Assembly (NCBI GenBank): GCA_025057335.1
Contig: JANWXG010000021.1
Coordinates: forward strand, 1 to 18,635
Source of the DNA: a bacterium
GTDB taxonomy: Bacteria; Armatimonadota; HRBIN16
Length of the DNA stretch: 18,635 nt
Reading direction: 5' to 3'
Shown: piece by piece, positions 4,668 through 13,127 of the stretch
How the letters are laid out: every line of letters begins with the position of its first letter
Position numbering within the stretch: the stretch's first letter is position 1
Notes under the pieces: model-generated
The model's input: only the letters and a program-made list of their open reading frames with translations
Databases searched by the model: none
Told to the model about the DNA's origin: nothing
Position numbers and translations under genes: made by a program

Positions 4668-7600
4668 ATGAATCAGCAAACGACGCACCACGCTTCGCAA
4701 GCGTTACCCCTCGTAGGCGCAGTGTACTTCTACTGGTACGAGTGGGACACGTACGCGGGCGAGTGGGGTAATTGGCTCAACGGCGTACACAACACTCCGC
4801 TATACGGCTACTATGACAGCCGCACGCTCGCCGACAACGTGCGCTCCATCCTGCTCGCCGCCGATTGGGGCGTGACGCACTTGTATATGGACTACTGGGG
4901 ACAGGGCTGGCGCGGCGAGGGTGGCGAACCACGCGAATCTACCGTGCTGAAAGCGGCGGAGCGGGTACATGCGCTAGGTTACCGCCTTTTCCTGGGGCTG
5001 TATCAGGACGGCGAGAACTTCGCCATGCGCGAGTTCTGGCGCAACGTCAGCGAACGACGGGACACGGTATACTGGATGCGCCAGTACGCTCGCTCCCCCG
5101 TGTGGACATGGCTGGGAGGAAAGCCTTTCCAGATGGTGTACTCCCGCAACGGCGCGCCACAGCTGAGCGAAGAGCACGCCGGTTTCCAGCAGTGGCTACG
5201 CGAGCGCTACGGAACGGTCGAGCGGCTCAACGCAGAGTGGGGCACACGCTATCAGGACTTCGGGCAGATACGGCTGGACGTGTACAGCACGGACTTTCTG
5301 CGTGCGCATAGCATTGAATACCAGTATGAGGTCTGGCGACGCGACTGGCAGAAGCTGGAGGAGCTGATCCGGCAGGAGTTCGGTCTGCCCGGGCTTTCGG
5401 TTTCGCTCGATGTGGGTTATGCTCCCTTCCTCGGCTTCGGCTACGAGCGGTTCGCGCGCGTGTTCGGCGGGGCGCACTCCTACGCGGGCATCTTCGGCGA
5501 ACCTCATGAGCAGGATGCTGAACGCTTCCTGCAGGCTGCGGTCACGCGCCAGTGCGGAGGCGTCTTCTTCGACCACCTGAAACACCGCTACTTCGACTGG
5601 GGCATTCGCGTGCCAGGCACAGGATACCCCCCAGAGCCGCACCACGACGACCGATTCTGGGTGGGCAACCTGATGCGTGGCGTGGACGGCGTGCTGCATC
5701 TCAGCTGGAACGAGTGGTGGGAAGGCTCCAACCTGGAGCCCAGCTTCGAAGGGGGCAAACGGTTCTGCGAGACCAACCTGCTGTATAGCACTCTCTGGCA
5801 ACTGACCTATCCGCGTCCGCAGGGCGAAGCGCCAGTCGCCCTGCTAGTGAACGACTGGCTCTTCGAGAGCGGGCAGGGCGATCCCAACGACCTGTATCAC
5901 GCTGTTCAGGCGCTGAGGGCGATTCAGGCTCCGTTTGAGGTAGTGCTGCAGAGTGAGGCGGACGCCGAGCGCCTGCGGCGGTATCGCGTGGTGGTGGCAC
6001 CTGCCGGCGGTGCAGGGTTCGGCTTCAACCGCCAGCGAGAGCCTGTCGCTAGGGTGCTGCGGGAGTGGATGCAGCAGGGCAGACATACACTCGTCGTCTC
6101 GGCATCGCCAGTGGACTGGACAGGTCAAACCGTTCCTGCAACCTCTACGGCGCCGACTGCGACTGCCACAGGGCGCTGGAACTTCTTCGTGGATGTCGGC
6201 GTGGAGGGAGACGAGCGGGTGCTGCAGGGCGGTTTCAGCGCCCGCGAGGACTGGGGCGCACTGCCCCCTGGAGCCTACGGCGCAGGCACGCGAGCGACAG
6301 TGCGCTGGACGCCCGGCACAGGCACAAGCACGACCCTTCTGCTGCCCGCCCTGCCCAATAGCAACCTGCTGCTGCGCTGGCACGGCAACGTTCTCTGGCA
6401 GCATGCGGTGCGCGTTTTCGTGAACGAGACGCTGGCAGGTGAGGTGACACTGGAACCTGGCTGGCGCATGTATGAGATGCCCCTGCCCGCTTCGGCGGTA
6501 GGCATGTCGCGCGTGCTAGAGGTGCGCTGGCAGTTCTCTGAGGCAGTCATCCCGCGCGAGAGAGACCCGCGCCGCCTCGCAGGCGAGGGGCGCGCCTGCA
6601 ACCTCGCACTGGACTGGATACAAATCTGCACGCCAGACGTACCGCCTGGCGAGCGGGAGAGCGTGCCGTGGCAGCCGACGGACCTTGCTCGCTTCTCGGA
6701 GGGTGAGACCTTTCGCGCCCCCCTGTCGCGACGGCGAGGCGCAGTGCCCGCAGGCGAGGTGCTCAGCCGCTATAGCGACGGCGTGCCTCGCGACGTGTTC
6801 ACCACAGTGGGTGGCTCGCGGTTGCTCCTTGTCAACGGCATCTTCACAGATGACCCGCGCTGGTGGGCGAAGACCGTAGAGGAGATAGCGGGCATCCCGT
6901 GCGGTAAGTATCTACGCCTGCAAGACGGCCGCCTGCCCGACACGCCTGACCTGATGAGCGCGTCGCTGTGGGCGGGGAGTAGCTGCTTCCTGCTACTGGA
7001 GAACCGCACGGGGGCGGCGCAAACTCTTCGTCTGCACCCGCCCCAGAAGGAAGACTTGCCTCTGGCAGAGGTGACTACCCTCACGTTGGATGGCAGGCAC
7101 TTCTTGCCAAGACAGGTACAGTCACTCCCGTTTGAGGACACCGTGCATTACGTCGCCGCCTACCAGCTGGTGTATGCGCCAGTTCAGGTGAACGCTCCTG
7201 CGTGGACAGCCTTTCCGGGCTGCAAGGCGCGCCTGCCGCTCACGGTGAGGAACCTGTTGCCAGAGCCCGTCGCGCTGACCCTGCAGCTGGGGGCGAAGAT
7301 TGCCAGCGTGCGCGGCGAGCCCGTCGCGTTGCGCCTTGCTCCTGCGGAGAGCAGAAGGGTGGAACTGCCCTGTGAGGTGAAGCCTTTCGCAGATTGGGGC
7401 GTGAAAACGGTCTATGTAGAGGCGACATGGCGAGGGCGAGAGGGGCAGGAGGCGAAGGCGTTCTTCCTGCGTCCGCTCACAGTGGGGCGCAACGCCGAGG
7501 TGCGCTTGCTCAGCACTGCGGTTTCTTCGCACTCACCTGTTGTGACGGTGACTAACGCGCCGACGACCGCACACGGCGAGGTGACCTGGTGGCATCCAGC

Positions 7601-9323
7601 GCGGGACGTACCGGGCGAGACGGCGCGCGAGGTAGAGGTGGTATTCGCGGGGGCACGTCTGCAAGTGGGCGACCTGCGCGAGGGGGAGCGCAGGGAGCTG
7701 CGCCTGCCGATACCCTTCACGACGCAGGTACAGGCTCGCCAGACGCCTCTCACTCTGCGCTGGCGCGATAGCGCAGGCGTCCACGAGCGCACGGTATCGC
7801 TCACTGTTACCACTGCGCCGCGTCGCCTGCCTGCAAGTCGTTCAGGGCAGGTTGCCTCTCTACTGGTTGCCAACGCGGACGAGGCGCGAGGGGTGCCGCT
7901 GACGGTGTCCTTGCCAACAGCGTTGCGCGGACGGAGATGGCAGGTATGCCTGCCCGACGGTACCCCCCTGCCCACGCATACCTCGGGAGGCAACCTGCAT
8001 TTCGTGGTTCCTCCCGCTCGGTGGCTCTGGCGCGTGGACGTGGGCTCCCCTGGAGACGAGCGAGTGCTGTTGCGCGGAATGGCGCAACGCGAGCAGTGGG
8101 CGCAGGGGAATACCGTTCGCTGGATACCGGGCGAAGGGCGCGAGACGGTGCTGCGTGTGCCTGTGCCGCGCGAGGGGACGTACCGCCTGCTGCTACATGG
8201 GCAGGTGCTCTGGGAGAACCGTGTTGCCGTGTTCGTCGACGGACGGAAGGTAGGCGAGTACGGTCTGCGTCCAGGATGGCGGACGCTGGTGGTCGCCCTG
8301 CCGCCGCGACGCTCCTCTGGGCAGAGCGTAGAGGTTCGCCTGCTCTTCGAGCGGATGCATCGTCCCGCCGAGAAGGGCGCGGGGGAGGACCGGCGCGTGT
8401 GCAACTTCGCCCTGGACTGGCTGGCGCTGGAGCAGGCGGAGACAGCAGGGGCGCTCGTGCTGGCGGTCAATCCGTTGCGCAGAGACGCATCGTCCCCTCT
8501 TCGCGTGCAGGCGGGCGGCGGTATGGTTCGGATAGACAACGGCGTGCTGGAGCTGGAGTGGCGTGAGGAGGCTGGAGGCACGCTCACTCGCTTCTACTCC
8601 AAACGCACGGGCAGGGACTACGCCGCGCAAGGCGGAGGCGTGGGCATCGGCACGTTCGGCAGGACAGACCCCAGACGCCCCGCGCAGCAAAGCCATCAGT
8701 TCATCGTAGACGACATCCGCTGGCAGCGTGAGGGCAGAGCGAGCGTGCGCCTGCTGGAGCATAACCCCGTGTGGGCGACTGTGGAAGTGACCGCAGGAGG
8801 GGGCGACTTGCCCCTGCGGGCGACGCAACGCTACCGTGTGTTCGCGGGGCTGCCGCTCGTGGAGATGGCTGTGCAGGTGCAGCCCCTGTCGGCGGAGGCG
8901 GAGGAGCTGGTGGCTCTGGAGGCGCGATTCGCCGCTCGCTGGTGGACGAAAAGCTACCCCAACTTCGTGGGTATGGGCGACAACCCAGCGGAGCTGTTCG
9001 GACCGAAGGTGCATTTCGGCTGGCGTCTGGGCGACTGGGTGCCTCCCGTGCTTACGCTGTTCCAGCCGAGCGACCTGAGCGAGAGCCTCTCCCTGCTGAT
9101 TGTCCAGAACGAGGGATGTGGCGGGGTGCGGCAGGGCTTCTGGGGGGCGGAGCGGAATAGACCTTCGGACAGCCGTCAATTCGCCACTATCGAGCTGATA
9201 GCGCAGCCTGTGATGCCTGTGCGCCTGCGGCTCTGGCTCTGGTTGCACGAGGGATACCACACGCACGCCCGCCAAATGCGCCAGCGGCTGATGCAGCCCG
9301 TGCCTATCGCGTTTCTCCAGTGA
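4668..9323 (+). CDS. Large multi-domain glycosidase, GH99/WbsX-like barrel with duplicated beta-rich module
   Basis: The protein has 1551 residues. Residues 10-370 look like a GH99/WbsX-type barrel: VGAVYFYWYEWD opens it, LYGYYDSRTLADN and HLYMDYWG follow, and SWNEWWEGSNLEPS closes it. E349 and E352 match the paired glutamates used by GH99 endo-mannosidases. WLRERYGTVERLNAEWGT (to residue 192) recalls GH42 beta-galactosidases. Residues 388-500 resemble the GH42 trimerisation/GATase-like domain. A beta-rich module at 505-653 is repeated at 1122-1255. Between them are Ig-like stretches. Residues 1286-1551 resemble the mutarotase-like C-terminal sandwich of GH38 (RIDNGVLELEW, TLTRFYSKRTGRDY). 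No signal peptide is seen from the chosen start, which is odd for such a modular enzyme. The substrate is unknown; a mannose- or galactose-containing glycan is inference. An open frame back to 4374 is only translated repeats. smc follows 46 bp later. Confidence 0.75.
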   Translation: MNQQTTHHASQALPLVGAVYFYWYEWDTYAGEWGNWLNGVHNTPLYGYYDSRTLADNVRSILLAADWGVTHLYMDYWGQGWRGEGGEPRESTVLKAAERVHALGYRLFLGLYQDGENFAMREFWRNVSERRDTVYWMRQYARSPVWTWLGGKPFQMVYSRNGAPQLSEEHAGFQQWLRERYGTVERLNAEWGTRYQDFGQIRLDVYSTDFLRAHSIEYQYEVWRRDWQKLEELIRQEFGLPGLSVSLDVGYAPFLGFGYERFARVFGGAHSYAGIFGEPHEQDAERFLQAAVTRQCGGVFFDHLKHRYFDWGIRVPGTGYPPEPHHDDRFWVGNLMRGVDGVLHLSWNEWWEGSNLEPSFEGGKRFCETNLLYSTLWQLTYPRPQGEAPVALLVNDWLFESGQGDPNDLYHAVQALRAIQAPFEVVLQSEADAERLRRYRVVVAPAGGAGFGFNRQREPVARVLREWMQQGRHTLVVSASPVDWTGQTVPATSTAPTATATGRWNFFVDVGVEGDERVLQGGFSAREDWGALPPGAYGAGTRATVRWTPGTGTSTTLLLPALPNSNLLLRWHGNVLWQHAVRVFVNETLAGEVTLEPGWRMYEMPLPASAVGMSRVLEVRWQFSEAVIPRERDPRRLAGEGRACNLALDWIQICTPDVPPGERESVPWQPTDLARFSEGETFRAPLSRRRGAVPAGEVLSRYSDGVPRDVFTTVGGSRLLLVNGIFTDDPRWWAKTVEEIAGIPCGKYLRLQDGRLPDTPDLMSASLWAGSSCFLLLENRTGAAQTLRLHPPQKEDLPLAEVTTLTLDGRHFLPRQVQSLPFEDTVHYVAAYQLVYAPVQVNAPAWTAFPGCKARLPLTVRNLLPEPVALTLQLGAKIASVRGEPVALRLAPAESRRVELPCEVKPFADWGVKTVYVEATWRGREGQEAKAFFLRPLTVGRNAEVRLLSTAVSSHSPVVTVTNAPTTAHGEVTWWHPARDVPGETAREVEVVFAGARLQVGDLREGERRELRLPIPFTTQVQARQTPLTLRWRDSAGVHERTVSLTVTTAPRRLPASRSGQVASLLVANADEARGVPLTVSLPTALRGRRWQVCLPDGTPLPTHTSGGNLHFVVPPARWLWRVDVGSPGDERVLLRGMAQREQWAQGNTVRWIPGEGRETVLRVPVPREGTYRLLLHGQVLWENRVAVFVDGRKVGEYGLRPGWRTLVVALPPRRSSGQSVEVRLLFERMHRPAEKGAGEDRRVCNFALDWLALEQAETAGALVLAVNPLRRDASSPLRVQAGGGMVRIDNGVLELEWREEAGGTLTRFYSKRTGRDYAAQGGGVGIGTFGRTDPRRPAQQSHQFIVDDIRWQREGRASVRLLEHNPVWATVEVTAGGGDLPLRATQRYRVFAGLPLVEMAVQVQPLSAEAEELVALEARFAARWWTKSYPNFVGMGDNPAELFGPKVHFGWRLGDWVPPVLTLFQPSDLSESLSLLIVQNEGCGGVRQGFWGAERNRPSDSRQFATIELIAQPVMPVRLRLWLWLHEGYHTHARQMRQRLMQPVPIAFLQ

Positions 9324-9355
9324 GGCAGGAAAACGCCTGTCACGAACCGTAAAAC

Positions 9356-9361
9356 TATACC
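9356..9361 (+). promoter_or_regulatory. Possible -10 element for leaderless smc transcript
   Basis: TATACC lies 8 bases before the smc ATG, with no Shine-Dalgarno motif between. Lysine 6-transaminase has a TATAGT at the identical distance. No good -35 is visible, and read-through from the upstream gene is an alternative. Confidence 0.25.
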
Positions 9362-9369
9362 CGCTCGCG

Positions 9370-12300
9370 ATGATTGTGAAGAGCCTCAGCATACTCGGCT
9401 TCAAAAGCTTCGCCGACCGAGTGTATCTGGAGTTCGGCGAGGGAATTACCGCTATTGTGGGTCCCAACGGCAGCGGCAAGTCCAACATCGCTGATGCCAT
9501 CCAGTGGGTGCTAGGAGAGCAGAACGTACGCCTCTTGCGGGCAGAGAACAGCACGGAGGTCATCTTTGCAGGCAGTGCGCGCCGCAAGCCGCTGGGCATG
9601 GCGGAGGTTAGCCTGACCATCGACAACAGTGCGGGCGTGCTGCCCATTGACTTCGCTGAGGTAACCATCACACGGCGCCTGTATCGCTCTGGAGAGAGCG
9701 AATACCTCATCAACAAGACGCCCTGCCGTCTAAAGGACGTGGTGGAGCTCTTCCTGGATACGGGCTTGGGGCGCGCCTCTTACGCCATCCTGACTCAGAA
9801 CGAGGTAGACCTGGTGCTCTCCGCCAGACCAGAAGACCGCCGTGCGCTGTTCGAGGAGGCAGCAGGCATCCAGAAATACCGCCATCGCAAGCGCGAAGCG
9901 TTGCGTAAACTGGAGAACACAGAGGCGAACCTCACGCGAGTGTACGACATCCTGTCCGAGCTAGAGGCGCAACGCGAACCTCTGCGCCAGCAGGCGGAGC
10001 TCGCACAGAAATACCACCAGCTCGTCACGCGGTTACGCGAAGTAGAGATTGCAGCGCTCTGGTCACAGGTCGTGGAGAGCGAGCGAGCCCGTGAGGAGGC
10101 TTTGCAAGAGCAGCAGCTGCTGCATCGCCGTTTGCTGGAGGTCAACGCGCAGATAGCGGAGTGTGAGTCGCTCTCTCAGAAGCTGGGAGCGCAGATTGCC
10201 AGTACAGAGGCGGAGCAGGACACACTCCGCGCCTTGCAACAGGCATCGTTGACTGCTTACGAGCGTGCGGAGAGCCGTCGGGCGCTGGTGGAGCAGCGGA
10301 TACAACATACTCGGGAAAATGTGAGCCGCCTCCGCACGGAGCTAGCGGAAGGCGAGCAGCAGATGGCGCAGCTTCGCGAGCAGGCGCAACTGTGGCAGGA
10401 ACGGCGTGCGCAACTGCAGGAGCGTCTTCAGGAGACACAGCAAGCACGAGAGGTCGCCTTAGAACAGCTAAGACAGGCGGAGCAGGCACTGCAGCAGGCA
10501 CAGCGGCACTACGTGGAGCGCGCTCAGGAGACTGTGCGAGCCCAAGCCCACATAGAGGGGATGCGCCAGCGTCGTGCAGAGGCAGAACAGGCTTTACAGG
10601 CACTGCAGGTGCGTGTGGAAGAGACGGAGCAGCACCTGCGCGCTGCAGAGGAAAAAGCCAAGACTGCTCAGGCACAGCGTGACCGAGCGGTTGCCGCTGC
10701 CGAGCTGGCGGTACGCGAGGCACAACGCTACGAGAACGAGCTCCAAGAAGCGCAGGCAGAACTGCAACGCAAACAGCAAGAACTGGAATCGCGTCGACGC
10801 GAGAACGCTCGTCTAAGTGCCCGTCTACAGGCGTTGTTGGAGAGCGAAGCAGCGCAGGAAGGCTTGTTTGGAGGAGTGCGCGCAATACTGGAGGCTGCAG
10901 CGCAGGGGCATCTTCGGGGCAACTACCTGCTTGTAGCCGACGTGCTGCAGCCACAGGAGGCATACGTCACGGCTATCGAGGTCGCCTTGGGGGCAAGCGC
11001 CCAGGACATCATCACGACAACCCCGGAAGAAGCCCGACTAGCTATTGAGTGGCTGAAGCAGCAGGCGAAGGGACGGGCGACCTTCCTGCCGCTCAGCCTG
11101 TTACGTCCTGCGGAGCCAGACCCCCAGCTGCGGCAAGCGATACAGGAAGGTCTCGCTCTCGGTTTTGCGAGCGAATATGTGCAGTGTGCGCCAGAATTGC
11201 GCGTTGTCGCGCAGTATCTGCTAGGGCGCGTGCTGGTGGCTGTTGATTTCGAGAGCGCGTTGCAGATTGTGCGCCGCCACCACGGCTGGAGCAAAGTGGT
11301 CACGCTGGAGGGGGAGCTGTTCCTGCCAGGGGGCGCCATCACGGGAGGCAGGATGCCGGGCAAAGCAACAGGCATTGTCTCGCGCAAGGCGGAGCGAGCG
11401 CGCGTGGAACGTGAGTTGCGCGAGGGGGAGAAGCAGGAAGCGCGTCTGCGCACACAGTGGCAGGAGGCGGCAGAAAAGGTCGCGAGCGTTCAGCGTCTGT
11501 GGCGCGAGGCGCAGACACTGCAACAGCAGGCGCAGCAACGCGCGGCGCTGGCGGAGACGGCTCTGCAGGCAGCGCAACAGGAACATGCCCTCCTGCTGCA
11601 GCAGCTGCAGGCTCAGCAACAGCAGCTTTCCGAACAGGCACAGCGACTGTATGAGCTGGATAATGCCATCGCCGAGCAGGAGGAGAGCCTCCCCACTGAA
11701 GAGGAACCCGCCCTTTCTCCTGAGCAAGTGGAACACTATCGCCAGAAGCGCGACGAAGCAATGGAACAGGTGCAGGCAGTGGAGGTCACGTTGGGGCGAT
11801 TGGCGGAGCAGCAACGTGCGCTGGAACGCGAGCGCGAAAGCCATGCCCAGCAGCAAAGAGACCTTCTGCAGCGTATCGAGAGCCGTCGGGCGCGTTTGCA
11901 AGAGCTGGAAGTGCAACTCGCTCAGGATGAGCATACCCTCAGCCAAACCATAGACGAACTGCAACGGATTGTACAACAGCGCGAACAGATCGACAGAGAA
12001 TTTGCCTCCCTGCGCGAAGTTCGGGAGCATCTGCTACAGCAGAACCTGGAAAACGGGGAACGACTACGTGAGCTTTCCCAGCAGCAAACCGCGCTGGCAC
12101 AACGAGCGCACGAACTGGAGCTGAAGCTGGCGCGTATCGAGATGCAGCGCACACAGGCGGTCACTCGCCTATGGGAAGAGTATGAGGTGGATGTTTCTCG
12201 GCATGCCCCCCCCGACCTGTCACAGGTCAGCCCCGAAACGCTTGCTGAAATCAGTCGCCTGCGCCGCGAAATCCGGCAGATGGGCAACGTCAACATCGGC

Positions 12301-12909
12301 GCGGCGGAGGAGTATCAACGTCTTAGCGAGCGCTATGAGTTTCTGCAGCAACAGCGAGCCGACTTGGAGACGGCGCGCGCTGACTTGCTGCAAGCGATTC
12401 AGGAGATCGACGCCAACACGCGCGACCTTTTCCTACAGACCTTCCGCGCCGTGCAACAGGCGTTCCAGCAGGTGTTCGAACGCCTATTCGGAGGGGGCAC
12501 TGCCGAACTGCAGCTTACCCAGCCCAACAACTTGCTGGAGACAGGGGTGGAAATCCTCGTGCAGCTGCCGGGCAAGCGTCGCCAGAATCTGCTGATGTTA
12601 TCAGGAGGTGAGAGGGCGCTAGTGGCTCTCGCGCTGATGTTCGCCTTCCTGCAGGTCAAGCCCAGTCCCTTCTGCGTGTTGGACGAGGTAGACGCCGCAT
12701 TAGACGGGAGCAACGTCGAGAAGTTTGCCGACCTGCTGCGCGAAGCCGCACGCCACTCTCAGGTGATTATCATCACCCACAACCCCGTGACGATGGAATG
12801 CGCTGATGTCTGGTATGGCGTCACGATGCAAGAGCAGGGGGTCTCGCGCGTCCTCTCATATCGCCCTGCTAAGGAGACGTCTGCTTCTCCCCTGGTGCCT
12901 GCACAATAA
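9370..12909 (+). CDS. smc: Chromosome segregation/condensation ATPase Smc
   Basis: The 1179-residue protein is the normal length for bacterial Smc, the ATPase that loops and compacts DNA together with ScpA and ScpB. The N-terminal head has Walker A GPNGSGKS (residues 31-38) after LSILGFKSFADRVYLEFGEG. Two long coiled-coil arms, about 170-495 and 665-1010, are very rich in Gln, Glu, Ala and Arg. They flank a hinge at about 498-660, which holds the expected Gly-rich end (GGRMPGKATG). The C-terminal head carries the ABC signature LSGGERALVALAL (S1078) and Walker B FCVLDEVDAALD (D1105, E1106), then a switch His in IIITHNP. Start: the ATG at 9370 matches the family N-terminus exactly. It has no Shine-Dalgarno motif. 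Its last 41 bases overlap the opposite-strand CDGSH gene. scpA and scpB are not in the window. Confidence 0.98.
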   Translation: MIVKSLSILGFKSFADRVYLEFGEGITAIVGPNGSGKSNIADAIQWVLGEQNVRLLRAENSTEVIFAGSARRKPLGMAEVSLTIDNSAGVLPIDFAEVTITRRLYRSGESEYLINKTPCRLKDVVELFLDTGLGRASYAILTQNEVDLVLSARPEDRRALFEEAAGIQKYRHRKREALRKLENTEANLTRVYDILSELEAQREPLRQQAELAQKYHQLVTRLREVEIAALWSQVVESERAREEALQEQQLLHRRLLEVNAQIAECESLSQKLGAQIASTEAEQDTLRALQQASLTAYERAESRRALVEQRIQHTRENVSRLRTELAEGEQQMAQLREQAQLWQERRAQLQERLQETQQAREVALEQLRQAEQALQQAQRHYVERAQETVRAQAHIEGMRQRRAEAEQALQALQVRVEETEQHLRAAEEKAKTAQAQRDRAVAAAELAVREAQRYENELQEAQAELQRKQQELESRRRENARLSARLQALLESEAAQEGLFGGVRAILEAAAQGHLRGNYLLVADVLQPQEAYVTAIEVALGASAQDIITTTPEEARLAIEWLKQQAKGRATFLPLSLLRPAEPDPQLRQAIQEGLALGFASEYVQCAPELRVVAQYLLGRVLVAVDFESALQIVRRHHGWSKVVTLEGELFLPGGAITGGRMPGKATGIVSRKAERARVERELREGEKQEARLRTQWQEAAEKVASVQRLWREAQTLQQQAQQRAALAETALQAAQQEHALLLQQLQAQQQQLSEQAQRLYELDNAIAEQEESLPTEEEPALSPEQVEHYRQKRDEAMEQVQAVEVTLGRLAEQQRALERERESHAQQQRDLLQRIESRRARLQELEVQLAQDEHTLSQTIDELQRIVQQREQIDREFASLREVREHLLQQNLENGERLRELSQQQTALAQRAHELELKLARIEMQRTQAVTRLWEEYEVDVSRHAPPDLSQVSPETLAEISRLRREIRQMGNVNIGAAEEYQRLSERYEFLQQQRADLETARADLLQAIQEIDANTRDLFLQTFRAVQQAFQQVFERLFGGGTAELQLTQPNNLLETGVEILVQLPGKRRQNLLMLSGGERALVALALMFAFLQVKPSPFCVLDEVDAALDGSNVEKFADLLREAARHSQVIIITHNPVTMECADVWYGVTMQEQGVSRVLSYRPAKETSASPLVPAQ

Positions 12910-13063
12910 CTGGTCCTACACCTTGATACTGTCTGTGCGTGCCGTCGCAGAAGGGGAACTTGTTCGATTTGAAGCAGCGGCACAAGGCGACTCGCTCTCC
13001 CGGCTCCAGCTCCACTGTGGTGCGTGGGCGACCATCGATCTCCTCGGTGGAATGTTTCGCCAT
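12869..13063 (-). CDS. CDGSH-type iron-sulfur protein
   Basis: This 64-residue protein has one CDGSH (mitoNEET-like) zinc-finger-type motif that binds a [2Fe-2S] cluster with three Cys and one His. C28, C30, C39 and H43 lie in CRCFKSNKFPFCDGTH. A short N-terminal strand region (RPRTTVELEPGERVALC) is typical of bacterial stand-alone CDGSH proteins, thought to act in redox or iron-sulfur handling in the cytoplasm. An upstream in-frame ATG exists at 13096, but AAGGAGG lies 6 bases before the ATG at 13063, so the shorter form is chosen. It follows lat by 64 bp on the same strand and may be co-transcribed. Its 3' end overlaps the 3' end of smc on the other strand. Confidence 0.93.
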   Translation of the reverse strand: MAKHSTEEIDGRPRTTVELEPGERVALCRCFKSNKFPFCDGTHRQYQGVGPVIVQAPGEKQTSP

Positions 13064-13069
13064 CGTGTT

Positions 13070-13076
13070 CCTCCTT
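13070..13076 (-). promoter_or_regulatory. Strong ribosome binding site of the CDGSH gene
   Basis: The minus strand reads AAGGAGG six bases before the ATG at 13063. It is a near-perfect anti-16S match and the strongest in the window. It rules out the ATG at 13096 as the main start. Confidence 0.8.
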
Positions 13077-13127
13077 TCTTGTGCAGGTGAGTGCACTTCT
13101 CCCTCTGCTTTTCGACGGGGTTGTGCC

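Noticed and set aside
7412..9716. Long minus-strand frames (391 and 507 codons) opposite the GH99-like gene and smc
   Set aside because: They are shadows of GC-rich coding DNA. The plus strand carries clear domains, and the minus-strand translations are low in structure and rich in Arg, Ser, Pro and His.
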